From Paracoccus halophilus (GTDB lineage: Bacteria > Pseudomonadota > Alphaproteobacteria > Rhodobacterales > Rhodobacteraceae): a DNA stretch of 61,551 bases. This document shows, piece by piece, positions 52,723-61,508 of this stretch. A model generated the notes under the pieces. The model ran no database searches. It had not been told where the DNA came from and was given only the letters and a program-made list of their open reading frames with translations. Position numbers and translations under genes: made by a program. Every line of letters begins with the position of its first letter. Positions within the stretch are counted from its first letter, which is position 1. The stretch covers positions 1 through 61,551 of the forward strand of contig NZ_JRKN01000021.1 of the NCBI RefSeq assembly GCF_000763905.1. The letters are read 5' to 3'.

Positions 52723-54387
52723 TCAAATCGTGACTTCAAGTGAATGTCGGTATCGGTAGTTGCGTGCCCCCGCAACCATCTTTACTTGTGATCCACCCCG
52801 CCCTCCGGCGGGGTTTTTCGTTTGTGCGGAAATCATAAGGATTCCAGCGAGATCGCCCTGAACGTCGATCTCCACCTTGCCGTCCACGGGGGTCAGAACG
52901 ATCTGGTCCACCAGCGAGCGAAGGATGTCCGCCGCCTCGATCCGCTTCTCTTCTTCTTCGTCCTGCAGGGCTTCATAGAGCTGCTGGACCCGCTTGCGGT
53001 ATTGGAGCGCCATTGAAGGGTGCAGCAGGGGAGGGGGTTCCTCGGCCTCGGCCAGGAACGTCCTCAGCTCCGATTTCCGAGCTTCCAGCCGCTTCATGTC
53101 CTCTACGATGGCTTCAATCGGCCCGCCAGCCTTAATGGCGGTCAATAGCTTCGCCAGTTCGCGCTCGGTCTTTTCGATCTCGGCTTCCGCCGAGGCAATG
53201 CCCGCACGGCCTTCCATGCGTAGGCGATTCATCTCCTGTGTGAATACCTCGCAGAAGCGAGCGAACATCTCGGGATCGACAAGTTTGGTACGCAGGGCGT
53301 TCAGAACGCGCGCCTCCAACTCGTCGCGGCGGATGTTCACCCGGTTGTCGCAGGTGCCCTTGTTGCGCGCTGTCGAGCAGCCGATCAGCGTCGCCGAGAT
53401 CGCGGAATAACCGCCACCGCAGCAGGCGCATTTGGTCAGTCCAGAGAACAGATATTTTGGCCGGCGCCGATGGTTCATCTTCCGGACATCGGCAATGCCG
53501 CTTTCGTCGCGTTCGGTGCGGTTCTCGCCCTGTCTCGCCTTCACGGCGTTCCAGAGATCGTCATCGAGGATGCGCAGTTCCGGCGCTTCCTGAATGACCC
53601 ATTCGGATTCCGGGTTGGGCCGGGCCTGCCGCTTGCCGGTATCCGGGTCTTTGACGAAGCGCTGACGGTTCCAGACGATCTTGCCCACATACATCTCGTT
53701 GTTGAGGATGCCGTTGCCACGCTTCGGATTGCCGTTGATCGTGCTGAAGCCCCAATCGCCGCCAGACGGGGCGGCAATGCCATCCCTGTTCAGGGAGAAG
53801 GCGATGGTCTTGGCCGACTTGCCGGCGGCATAGTCGCGGAAGATGCGGCGCACGACCTCGGCTTGAGCTTCGTTGATCGTGCGATGGCCGCGGATCGGTT
53901 CGCCGTTAGCGTCCAGCTTCTTCACCACGTCATAGCCGTAGGAGTTGCCGCCGCCCGACTTGCCCGCCTCGACCCGGCCGCGTTGCCCGCGCCGGGTCTT
54001 GTCGGCCAGATCCTTGAGGAACAGCGCGTTCATCGTGCCTTTCAGGCCGACATGCAGATGCGAGACTTCACCCTCGGAGAGGGTGAACATCTTCACGCCC
54101 GAATAGGACATGCGCTTGAAGAGGCCCGCTATGTCCTCCTGATCGCGTGAAAGCCGATCCATGGCTTCGGCGAGGATCAGGTTGAAGCGCCCGCGTGTCG
54201 CGTCGGAAATCAGGGCCTGGATGCCGGGGCGGAGCAGCGACGAGCCGGAGATTGCGTGGTCGGAATATTCCTCGACGATCTGCCAGCCCTGCTTCTCGGC
54301 ATGAAGGCGGCACATGCGGAACTGGTCGGCGATCGAGGCGTCGCGTTGATTGTCGGAGGAATAGCGGGCGTAGATCGCGACCTTCAA
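52723..54387 (-). CDS. Large serine recombinase (integrase of element B)
   Basis: The 554-residue protein starts VAIYARYSSDNQRDASIADQ with the catalytic Ser and has GLKGTMNALFLKDLADKTRR, a zinc ribbon with CACCGG...C...C and a coiled coil. It is clearly related to, but much diverged from, the element A enzyme. Only the last codons differ in kind: the reading VAGARNYRYRHSLEVTI is read from the right end of element A, across the core at 52767. In a solitary insertion the tail would be VAGVGFEPTTFRL from the tRNA. Confidence 0.95.
   Translation of the reverse strand: MKVAIYARYSSDNQRDASIADQFRMCRLHAEKQGWQIVEEYSDHAISGSSLLRPGIQALISDATRGRFNLILAEAMDRLSRDQEDIAGLFKRMSYSGVKMFTLSEGEVSHLHVGLKGTMNALFLKDLADKTRRGQRGRVEAGKSGGGNSYGYDVVKKLDANGEPIRGHRTINEAQAEVVRRIFRDYAAGKSAKTIAFSLNRDGIAAPSGGDWGFSTINGNPKRGNGILNNEMYVGKIVWNRQRFVKDPDTGKRQARPNPESEWVIQEAPELRILDDDLWNAVKARQGENRTERDESGIADVRKMNHRRRPKYLFSGLTKCACCGGGYSAISATLIGCSTARNKGTCDNRVNIRRDELEARVLNALRTKLVDPEMFARFCEVFTQEMNRLRMEGRAGIASAEAEIEKTERELAKLLTAIKAGGPIEAIVEDMKRLEARKSELRTFLAEAEEPPPLLHPSMALQYRKRVQQLYEALQDEEEEKRIEAADILRSLVDQIVLTPVDGKVEIDVQGDLAGILMISAQTKNPAGGRGGSQVKMVAGARNYRYRHSLEVTI
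52750..52778 (+). repeat. att junction between elements A and B (right end of A)
   Basis: The arm GTATCGGTAGTTGCG (52750-52764) precedes the core CCCCCGCAACCA (52767-52778). Joined to the sequence after the left core (4233 onward), the arm finds its inverse CGCAACCACCGATAC with one mismatch and a 6-nt centre TGCCCC. The present right neighbour is instead the recombinase of element B. Confidence 0.82.
52796..52818 (+). terminator. Rho-independent terminator after the core, element B
   Basis: CCCCGCC-ctcc-GGCGGGG is followed by TTTTTCG. Position and direction match those of the terminator at 4247 in element A, although the sequences differ. It is antisense to the recombinase gene. Confidence 0.7.
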
Positions 54388-54406
54388 TGCACCTCTCCTT
54401 TCGGCA

Positions 54407-54598
54407 TCAGGAGGTGCGCTTCCCCCGTCGCCTCGTCATCTTGACTTCTTCTGCGTAGCATTCCCGTGCTGCCTGTCGCGCCAGAAAGTCGACCAGACGC
54501 AAAAGCCGCGGATCGGGATCGCCCCTCGGCGTAAAGGTCAGGTCCGGCTCGTCGATGAGCAGGGATTCGAGCAACTCTTCGCGCTCGTTCCTTGTCAT
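54407..54598 (-). CDS. Small conserved protein upstream of the recombinase
   Basis: The 63-residue protein reads MTRNEREELLESLLI, then DPDPRLLRLVDFLARQAARE and a basic end. It precedes the element B recombinase by 20 nt and is probably co-transcribed. Similar short proteins accompany serine recombinases in this order; the role is unknown. Confidence 0.6.
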   Translation of the reverse strand: MTRNEREELLESLLIDEPDLTFTPRGDPDPRLLRLVDFLARQAARECYAEEVKMTRRRGKRTS

Positions 54599-54890
54599 CT
54601 TCGCCGGTGATTGGGTTGATCGTAAAGTCATACATCCAAGCATTCACCCGAAGAGCAGCATAAGCAATTGAAATAACGCGCGTATATTGGGCGGCGGAAA
54701 GCATGCCCCCGGCGGCATCGGCGAAGCGCGGCGCACTCCTTCGTGCTACTGCATATGGAAAATACTGACGTGAACGCGCAGTATTCTCGTGCATTACTGC
54801 TCTATGGTGAGCGTCCAGGGGCATCGCTGACATCCCTTGTTTGCAACGCAGAAATCGGCTATATGTCAGGATATACCACGGAGGCCAGCC

Positions 54891-55193
54891 ATGAGCAACG
54901 CTGCGCAGAAGAGAGCGATCGAGAATTACCGGGCGCGCCTGACACAGCGCGGCTTCAAGCGCTTTGAGGTTCTTGCGCTGGAATCCGATCGCGATCTAAT
55001 CCGATCGCTCGCCCGTCAACTGGCCGAAGAAGGACCAGAGGCAGAGCAAGCCCGACAGACGGTGAGGGCTCTTGTTTCGGGTGAGCCTTCGAAATCCAGC
55101 GGCATTCTGTCGGCCCTGCGCCGCTCGCCTTTGGTCGGCGCCGATCTCGATCTGTCGCGCCCGCGCGAGGAAGGGCGACGGGTCGATCTGTGA
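54891..55193 (+). CDS. Antitoxin partner of the PIN toxin
   Basis: The 100-residue protein sits directly before a VapC gene and overlaps it by 4 nt. GGAGG precedes its ATG at 54891. It reads KRFEVLALESDRDLIRSLAR with an acidic/basic C-terminal tail (SRPREEGRRVDL). This fits VapB-like antitoxins, although the DNA-binding type is not clear from sequence alone. Confidence 0.75.
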   Translation: MSNAAQKRAIENYRARLTQRGFKRFEVLALESDRDLIRSLARQLAEEGPEAEQARQTVRALVSGEPSKSSGILSALRRSPLVGADLDLSRPREEGRRVDL

Positions 55194-55621
55194 CGCGCTA
55201 TCTCCTTGACACCAACATCATCAGTAACATCGTCAAGCCGCAGCCCTCGGAATCGCTGCTGGCATGGTGGAGCGAGCAGAGCGATCAAGACCTGTTCGTC
55301 GCGTCTCTGACTATAGCTGAAATACGCCGCGGCATTTTAGAAAAGCCACGTGGCAAGAAACGAGAAGCTCTCGATACGTGGTTCACAGGACCGGAGGGAC
55401 CGCAGGCTCTTTTTGCGGGGCGCATACTGCCATTCGACGACAAGGCCGGGTTGATCTGGTCGCGATTGATGGCGGACGGCAAGGCCGCTGGACGCCCTCG
55501 CAGTGGGCTCGACATGATCATCGCGGCGACGGCAGGCGCAAACGATTGCGTCGTGATCACGGACAACGAAAAGGACTTCGCCGGTATCCAGTTCATCAAC
55601 CCCATGCGAGGCTTCGTTTGA
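55190..55621 (+). CDS. vapC: VapC-type PIN-domain toxin
   Basis: The 143-residue ribonuclease has the PIN acidic residues: YLLDTNIISN (Asp7), SLTIAEIRRGI (Glu), SGLDMIIAATA (Asp) and VVITDNEKDF (Asp). It starts with GTG at 55190 inside the antitoxin stop. It likely cleaves tRNA or rRNA if the antitoxin is lost, thus favouring keeping of element B. Confidence 0.9.
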   Translation: MTRYLLDTNIISNIVKPQPSESLLAWWSEQSDQDLFVASLTIAEIRRGILEKPRGKKREALDTWFTGPEGPQALFAGRILPFDDKAGLIWSRLMADGKAAGRPRSGLDMIIAATAGANDCVVITDNEKDFAGIQFINPMRGFV

Positions 55622-55657
55622 TGCTGCGGCAGAGAGCAAAATGCTCGGGAGGAAAAT

Positions 55658-56440
55658 GTGGCTGAAACCCAGATCGAGTGGACCGACGCCACCTGGAATC
55701 CTGTCGCCGGGTGTTCGATTGTAACGGCCGGCTGCACGCACTGCTATGCAATGGAAATGGCCAAGCGCCTGGAGGCGATGGGCGTCGAGAAATATGCGGG
55801 GCTGACCCGCAAGACTGGCCGACGCACCGTTTGGAACGGGGTGGTGCGCGAAGACCGCGAGGCGTTATCCATACCACTTCGGTGGCGCAAGCCGCGCAAG
55901 ATCTTCGTCAATTCCATGAGCGATCTGTTCCACGAACAGGTCAGCGACGACTTCATTCTCGATGTATGGCAAATCATGCGCGAGACGCCGCACCACAACT
56001 ATCAGATACTCACGAAACGGCCAGAGAGGATGGCCGATCTGGTGGCCAGCAAGATAGGCGAGGTTCTGCCCAACGTGTGGCTCGGGACCAGCATCGAAAA
56101 CGCTGCTGTAGCCGAACGGATCGAGCATCTGCGGAAAGCGCCTGCTGCGATCCGCTTCATATCATTCGAGCCTCTGATCGACGCCGTCGGCACCGTCGAC
56201 CTCAGTGAAATCCATTGGGCAATCGTCGGCGGTGAAAGTGGGAAATCCGCTCGTCCCATCCGTGAAGAATGGATCGATGAAATCTACACCAATTGCCAAA
56301 CGGCAGGGACGGCGTTCTTCTTCAAGCAGTGGGGTACATGGGGCAAGGACAACAAAAAGCGGTCCAAAAAGGCAAACGGACGCGAGTATCGAGGCCGAAC
56401 TTGGGATGAGATGCCGATAGCGCCTCAGCCGGCCGCATAA
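55658..56440 (+). CDS. DUF5131 (phage Gp37/Gp68) three-Cys protein
   Basis: The 260-residue protein starts IEWTDATWNPVAGC, then CSIVTAGCTHCYAM: Cys19, Cys26 and Cys29 form a CX6CX2C cluster motif. NSMSDLFHE, YQILTKRPERM and AIVGGESG are the other family boxes. The family is considered radical-SAM-like. It starts at GTG 55658 with GGAGGAAAAT. It is always found with the TcmP partner, as here, 22 nt apart. The substrate is not known. Confidence 0.9.
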   Translation: MAETQIEWTDATWNPVAGCSIVTAGCTHCYAMEMAKRLEAMGVEKYAGLTRKTGRRTVWNGVVREDREALSIPLRWRKPRKIFVNSMSDLFHEQVSDDFILDVWQIMRETPHHNYQILTKRPERMADLVASKIGEVLPNVWLGTSIENAAVAERIEHLRKAPAAIRFISFEPLIDAVGTVDLSEIHWAIVGGESGKSARPIREEWIDEIYTNCQTAGTAFFFKQWGTWGKDNKKRSKKANGREYRGRTWDEMPIAPQPAA

Positions 56441-56462
56441 GAACAGGGGACTTGGGGGCGAA

Positions 56463-57737
56463 ATGACGAGGAAACAGTACGAATGGCCGGATGGCGCAAA
56501 ACTGGAAGACCACTCCAAACGCAAGCATAAGATCCTGCGTGAATACGTCTTCGACTATCTGACTGTTCGCTGCAAGCTTCCCCAGCGCGAACGCTTTCGG
56601 CTTGCTATCGTCGACGGTTTCGCAGGCGGTGGCCGCTACCAGTGCGGCTCCCCTGGCTCGCCGTTGATCTTCATCGAAGAATTGAAGCGCGCAGTGGAAG
56701 CAGTGAACACTCATCGCACGGTGCAGGGCCTCGGCATCATTGAGGTCGAATGCCTGCTGATCTTCAACGACGCCAGCCTTGATGCCGTCGAGCTTCTGAA
56801 GGGGCATGTCGCGCCGATGCAGGCTGACATCGCCGCAACGTGCCCGAGGCTGCATCTGCGCGTCGAATACCTCAACGAGTTCTTTGAAGTCGCCTATACC
56901 CGGATCAAGGGCCTTCTTGAACAGGGCCGATATAAAAATGTCCTGTTTAATCTCGACCAGTGCGGTGACAGTCACGTCAATCGCGAAACGATTATTGACA
57001 TCATGCGCTCGTATGCATCGGCGGAGATTTTCTACACCTTCATGATCAGCTCTTTGTTGGCCTTCCTCAAGAAGGACCAGCCGGACCAGCTAACGAAGCG
57101 GCTTGATTACCTTGGTATCAAGGGCACCGACATCACGTCCCGGAACGACCTTATGAGCAAGAACGACTGGCTCGGAACGGCGGAGAAGATGGTCTTCGAG
57201 GTCTTCCATCGATGTGCGCCATTTGTGAGCCCGTTCTCGATCAACAATCCTGATGGCTGGCGCTATTGGTTTATTCATTTCGCCAATGCCTGCCGAGCAC
57301 GGCAGGTTTACAATAATATCCTCCATGACAACGCGACCCTCCAAGCGCATTTTGGCCGCTCGGGTCTCAACATGCTCTCCTACGATCCGCGTGATGACGA
57401 AGGCAGACTATACCTGTTCGATAATAATGGACGAGCCTCTGCCAAGGAGCAGCTCATGGGAGACATTCCCCGCCTGGTGAGCGACGCGGGAGACGCCATG
57501 TCCGTTATGGAGTTCTATGAGAGCATCTACAACATAACACCGGCCCATGCTGATGATGTTCATGCCGCAATCATCGAGAATCCGGATCTTGAGGTAATTA
57601 CGCCCGCCGGCGGTGAACGACGAAAGGCGAATACGATCGCGGCCGACGACATCATCAAAGTGAAAAACCAGCGTAGCTTTTTTCCAATGTTTCTAAGTGC
57701 GAGTTCGAACCGGAAGGGAATAAAGGGTAAGAACTGA
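56463..57737 (+). CDS. tcmP: Three-Cys-motif partner protein TcmP
   Basis: The 424-residue protein begins with HSKRKHKILREYVFDYLTV and VDGFAGGGRYQCGSPGSPL, the family signature, which resembles a SAM-binding loop. NLDQCGDSHVN and EIFYTFMISSLLAF follow. TcmP is the obligate neighbour of DUF5131 proteins, and together they are frequent in mobile defence regions. Its role is undefined; a methyltransferase-like activity on a phage or host target is a guess. Confidence 0.88.
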   Translation: MTRKQYEWPDGAKLEDHSKRKHKILREYVFDYLTVRCKLPQRERFRLAIVDGFAGGGRYQCGSPGSPLIFIEELKRAVEAVNTHRTVQGLGIIEVECLLIFNDASLDAVELLKGHVAPMQADIAATCPRLHLRVEYLNEFFEVAYTRIKGLLEQGRYKNVLFNLDQCGDSHVNRETIIDIMRSYASAEIFYTFMISSLLAFLKKDQPDQLTKRLDYLGIKGTDITSRNDLMSKNDWLGTAEKMVFEVFHRCAPFVSPFSINNPDGWRYWFIHFANACRARQVYNNILHDNATLQAHFGRSGLNMLSYDPRDDEGRLYLFDNNGRASAKEQLMGDIPRLVSDAGDAMSVMEFYESIYNITPAHADDVHAAIIENPDLEVITPAGGERRKANTIAADDIIKVKNQRSFFPMFLSASSNRKGIKGKN

Positions 57738-57854
57738 CCTAGCTCCGGATTGCGTCTGTCGCGAGACGGTAAACATCAATCTTCAGTATACCTGTCGGAG
57801 TTGCTACCCCCTTGTGAAACGCATCAGAGTTGGCCGTTTCATCGGCGTTCAGGG

Positions 57855-60308
57855 TCACTTTGGTTTTGCCTTGAGATTCAGGCTCACGGTGCTGCATTGG
57901 CAACGCAGAGAATCAGGAGAACCACCCCGCGGAGACACGTATAACCACGATTGGCAGTCCTTGCACCGCAGACACTCCAGCAATTCCTTGAACGCCGTCA
58001 CCACAGGCTCGAAATCCTTCTTCCCGAAGTTGGCCCACTCATTGTAATGCACGGCCTTGTTGACAGCCCACTGCTCGACATTGCTCGCCCCGCTAGAGCT
58101 GGAGAGTGTTGCCTTGCGCTCAAGCGCGGCTTCCTTTGCGGCGGCATTGCCCCACGACTGAGCTGCATCAGCGGCCTTTCCATAGACATCCTTCGCGCGC
58201 GAGAGGACGTTGGGTAGCAATTCGCCGAGGTCATAGTTACCATCCGCCCGAAAAATCGGCCGCGCGCCAAGTTGGTCCGCGAGCTGGCGTGATGCGTATT
58301 CCAGATGGTGCCGTAGCCCGTGGGCGGCTGTCTCGACCTTACCCTTGGCGAGAGCGGTAGCGATCTCATCCCAGATATCCGCGTTTGACTCGACAAGCGG
58401 GCCTGTGTCCACAGTCCAGCTATGGAACGCCAGCGACGTCTTTGCGGTAACAAGCCCCGCTGACTTCATTTGCTCCGCCCATAGGCGATCATGCGTCGTT
58501 ATGATGAACTGCGTGTCGGGGAAATGCGTTTTCAGCAACTTGCAAAACTGGTAGCGATGACCCGAGTCGACGGACATCACCACATCGTCCAGCAGTGCGA
58601 TCGTGAAGCTTTTCGCGAAAAGGCGCTTCATCAAGGCGAGGTAAAGACATACCCCCATGCCGTCTTGATGCCCCTCGCTGTGATAAGCGCCGGGCGGGAA
58701 AAGACCGCGCTCGTAGAAATTCACGTCGAAATCGAGCCGCCCCTCGCTGGGTGTCAGCTTCGCCGTGAACTTCGCCTCATCGTCCTCATTGATCAGACGG
58801 TAGAACGTGCTGAAATCGTCCTGAACGTCGTCATAGAGAGCATTCAGCTCCTGTTCCATGACGCGACAATAGGCCTCGTAGGTTGCCTTAGCCGCATTGC
58901 TGGCGGCCTTCGCAGCCTCGTTCCTCCGCATGGCGTCGCGGTAGTCATTGAGGCGAAGCTGCGCTGTCGTGAGAAACGTCTGCGCTTCGATGGCCGCGCT
59001 CTGGTCAGGTTTCGCGTCGACCTTGGCCGTGAGGGCGGCAAGCCTAAAAGGAATAGCTTCAGGCATTTTGGGCCATCCACTGCCCAACCGCTCTTTCAAA
59101 CCGATCAGCCCGTCGAAATTCCCAAGTTGCCCCTTCAACTCCTGAAGGTCAGTCCCCCATGCGGTTATGATATCGGCTCCGGCCGCGTCGTCTTCCCCTT
59201 TTGCGATCCTCAGAGCCTGCCTGAGAAGGCCGAGCAAGTTTTCCGCATGGGCGGCGAGGTTGCCGCCGTTCGAAAGAAGAGATGTCTGCAGTTTGCCGGC
59301 GTCCTCGGATTTTGAGAGCTTGGCCTTGAGGTGTGCGAGCAGATGGTTCTCGTCAGGCCAAGGGTGATCGCATAGCGGGCACTCGGGTCCATCGACAAGT
59401 TCAAGCCCCTTTTCCACCAGCGAACGCCGCTGCAAAGCTTGGAGCAGGGCGGGATCGCCCTCCAGCGTCGCGATGCCGGAAAGGATTGCCGCTGCTTCCT
59501 CCTTCCCCATGTCCGCAAGGGAGCCGAGCATATCCGACAACGCCTGGAGATCACGCAGTGCGGATTGCTTGTTGAACTCAGGCAGCTTGTCGGCGTCGGA
59601 AAGACCTGCATCGATCTGCGTGTCGGATGTCAGCGTTTCGATCTTTGGCAGGCCAAGCGATTCTCGCTTTGGGTTGACCGAGGCCAGCAACTCCGCGGCG
59701 CCGAACGTAGTGATCTGTAGATGCCGCTGCAACGTATCGCGGCTTGACTGCACTTGGCTTGTTGCAGCCTTGAATCCGGTCTGTAGCTTATTCTGCGCGG
59801 TATTGAGCGCGGCGCGAGTCTGTCCGATGCCGTCCAGCTTCAGAATCGCCTGGATTTCCTCCGAGCGTTTTGTCGGCTCCACCAGAATGAAACGAAGAAT
59901 GTCACGCCGTGCGAGCGTGATTTCCGGATGATCCGCGATCTCGGCGAGTGCCGCTTTCACATCTGCGTCGGGAGGCACAATCTTCGGCTTGCCTGGAGCA
60001 GATACCTTCCGCGTGATCGTCGCCGACTTGCCGAGAGCGGAAATGAAAACCCTCAACTCGACGAAGGCAGCGTCCGGGAACTTCACCTTGTCGACATGCG
60101 GGCCGTGCTCTGAAACCGAAAGGCTTTTCGTACCCCGCCCAGTCAGACGCCCGATCTCTCCGGTAAGGCCGAACTCTATCGCGTCAATGACACCGCTCTT
60201 GCCGGTCCCATTAGGGCCGGAGATCGCGAAGGTTCCCTTTCCGAAGTTGATGTCGAGCTTGCGAATTCCGCGGAACTCTTCGACGTGAGCGGTTTCGAGT
60301 TTGATCAC
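57855..60308 (-). CDS. SMC/Rad50-like ATPase with zinc-hook and terminal zinc ribbon
   Basis: The 817-residue protein has Walker A GPNGTGKSGV (31-40), a coiled-coil middle interrupted by a zinc-hook CPLC at Cys310/Cys313, the signature YHSEGHQDGMGVCLYLA and Walker B TIALLDDVVMSVDSG. After the ATPase head a helical extra domain of 200 residues ends with CLRCKDC...LRCQC, a probable zinc ribbon. RecF/Rad50-type ATPases with extra C-terminal domains occur in defence systems such as Lamassu and Septu, but no matching nuclease gene is adjacent. It is convergent with TcmP and coupled to the small gene 60305. Confidence 0.88.
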   Translation of the reverse strand: MIKLETAHVEEFRGIRKLDINFGKGTFAISGPNGTGKSGVIDAIEFGLTGEIGRLTGRGTKSLSVSEHGPHVDKVKFPDAAFVELRVFISALGKSATITRKVSAPGKPKIVPPDADVKAALAEIADHPEITLARRDILRFILVEPTKRSEEIQAILKLDGIGQTRAALNTAQNKLQTGFKAATSQVQSSRDTLQRHLQITTFGAAELLASVNPKRESLGLPKIETLTSDTQIDAGLSDADKLPEFNKQSALRDLQALSDMLGSLADMGKEEAAAILSGIATLEGDPALLQALQRRSLVEKGLELVDGPECPLCDHPWPDENHLLAHLKAKLSKSEDAGKLQTSLLSNGGNLAAHAENLLGLLRQALRIAKGEDDAAGADIITAWGTDLQELKGQLGNFDGLIGLKERLGSGWPKMPEAIPFRLAALTAKVDAKPDQSAAIEAQTFLTTAQLRLNDYRDAMRRNEAAKAASNAAKATYEAYCRVMEQELNALYDDVQDDFSTFYRLINEDDEAKFTAKLTPSEGRLDFDVNFYERGLFPPGAYHSEGHQDGMGVCLYLALMKRLFAKSFTIALLDDVVMSVDSGHRYQFCKLLKTHFPDTQFIITTHDRLWAEQMKSAGLVTAKTSLAFHSWTVDTGPLVESNADIWDEIATALAKGKVETAAHGLRHHLEYASRQLADQLGARPIFRADGNYDLGELLPNVLSRAKDVYGKAADAAQSWGNAAAKEAALERKATLSSSSGASNVEQWAVNKAVHYNEWANFGKKDFEPVVTAFKELLECLRCKDCQSWLYVSPRGGSPDSLRCQCSTVSLNLKAKPK

Positions 60309-60481
60309 TTCACATCACCGCCAACCGGCGTCGAGAAGATTTTTACGAAGTCGTCAGCCTTGATCTTCTTATCGTCCGACAGCAGCTTCCTGATCTCTTC
60401 AACCTTGTCGGAATCGAGTTCTTTCCCCTCCTCAAGAGCTGAAATGAACTTCTTCGCAATGTCCTGTTGCAGCGTTACCAT
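60305..60481 (-). CDS. Small partner of the SMC-like ATPase
   Basis: The 58-residue protein reads MVTLQQDIAKKFISALEEGK, then DSDKVEEIRKLLSDDKKIKA and DDFVKIF, an amphipathic helical protein. Its stop overlaps the ATPase ATG by 4 nt, so it is translated first and probably binds the ATPase. ATG 60481 has GGGG upstream; the longer frame to 60682 appears non-coding. Confidence 0.65.
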   Translation of the reverse strand: MVTLQQDIAKKFISALEEGKELDSDKVEEIRKLLSDDKKIKADDFVKIFSTPVGGDVK

Positions 60482-60800
60482 GTAGCCCCATGTATTGCCC
60501 GCAGAATCGGCACCCAATTGTAGCGCAAAGTAGCTTCGCGGGAAGCTCGAAACGTGCAGCGGGTCTAGCTTCTGAAACCCTGATATCCGTATTTGCGGGT
60601 TTGCGATTTTGCGGGGGAAAGCCTTCCCCCTGGCCGGCGCCGGGTTCGCCGGCACACCCCCTTCTGCGGGGAGACCCCGCAAAGCCCCCTTAGAGTGAGA
60701 GTGCGGACGGGGTTCGCCGTGACGGGTTGAAGACCGGAGGAGAGGCTTCCGGCGCCCGTCGCGGAGAACCGCGATCTCCAGACATGATCGCAGCGTTCGC
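60482..60800. other. Non-coding leader between the ATPase unit and ardC
   Basis: About 320 bp, divergent region. It contains GC-rich inverted repeats (GCGGGGGAAAGCCTTCCCCC at 60612-60631, GCCGGCGCCGGGTTCGCCGGC near 60633-60653, GCGGGGAGACCCCGC near 60666-60680). Such palindromic leaders commonly precede ardC in these elements and may form a single-strand promoter. Confidence 0.4.
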
Positions 60801-61508
60801 TCCGGCTCGGACCGGACGACCCTCTATGACGAAATCACCACCAAAATCATCGCCGAGCTGGAGGTCGGCCGCATCCCGTGGGTGCAGCCCTGGGGCACGT
60901 CGGCTGCCAAGGCGCCGCTCGGCCTGCCGAAAAACGCCGCCACCTCCCGCAGCTACAGCGGCATCAACGTGCTCATCCTCTGGGGCGCCGTCATCGAGCA
61001 CGGCTTTCCCTGCCAGGGCTGGCTCACGTTCCGGCAGGCGCTTTCGCTCGGCGGCCATGTCCGCAAGGGCGAGCACGGCATCACGGTCGTCTATGCCGAC
61101 CGATTCACGCCGGAAGACGAGAAGCGCCGCGCCCGCGAGACCGGCGAGGAAGCGCATGCCGTTCCATTCCTGAAGCGCTTTACGGTCTTCAACGTGGCGC
61201 AATGCGACGGGCTGCCCGACGACATCGCCACCGTCGCGCCGCCGCCACCGCCCGGCCTGATCGAGCCGAGGGTTGAAGCGCTCATCAAGGCAACCGGCGT
61301 CGATTTCCGCATCGGCGGCAACCGGGCCTTCTACGTCCCGTCCCAGGACTATGTGATGGTCCCGCCGCCCCAAGCGTATTTCGAGCCCATCAACTGGCAC
61401 CGGACGGCTCTGCACGAACTCGGTCATTATGCCGGAAGTGGGATTATGCCGACTTCGCAAGCGCTCTGCTGTAATTGCAGGCCAAAGTCCTCTTTGCGCT
61501 CGGCATAA
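60801..61508 (+). pseudogene. ardC: ArdC antirestriction protein, damaged at both ends
   Basis: The frame holds the ArdC ssDNA-binding domain: TLYDEITTKIIAELEVGRIP, WVQPWGTSAAKAPLGLP, YSGINVLILWGA, LSLGGHVRKGEHG. It also holds the start of the metallopeptidase domain with HRTALHELGH. No ATG, GTG or TTG lies in frame between the stop at 60720 and the conserved start; the nearby ATG 60784 is in another frame, so a frameshift removed the start. After HELGHYAG the sequence leaves the family (about 61437) and ends at 61508; the normal protein has about 100 more residues. It is thus non-functional or assembly-limited. Confidence 0.85.
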
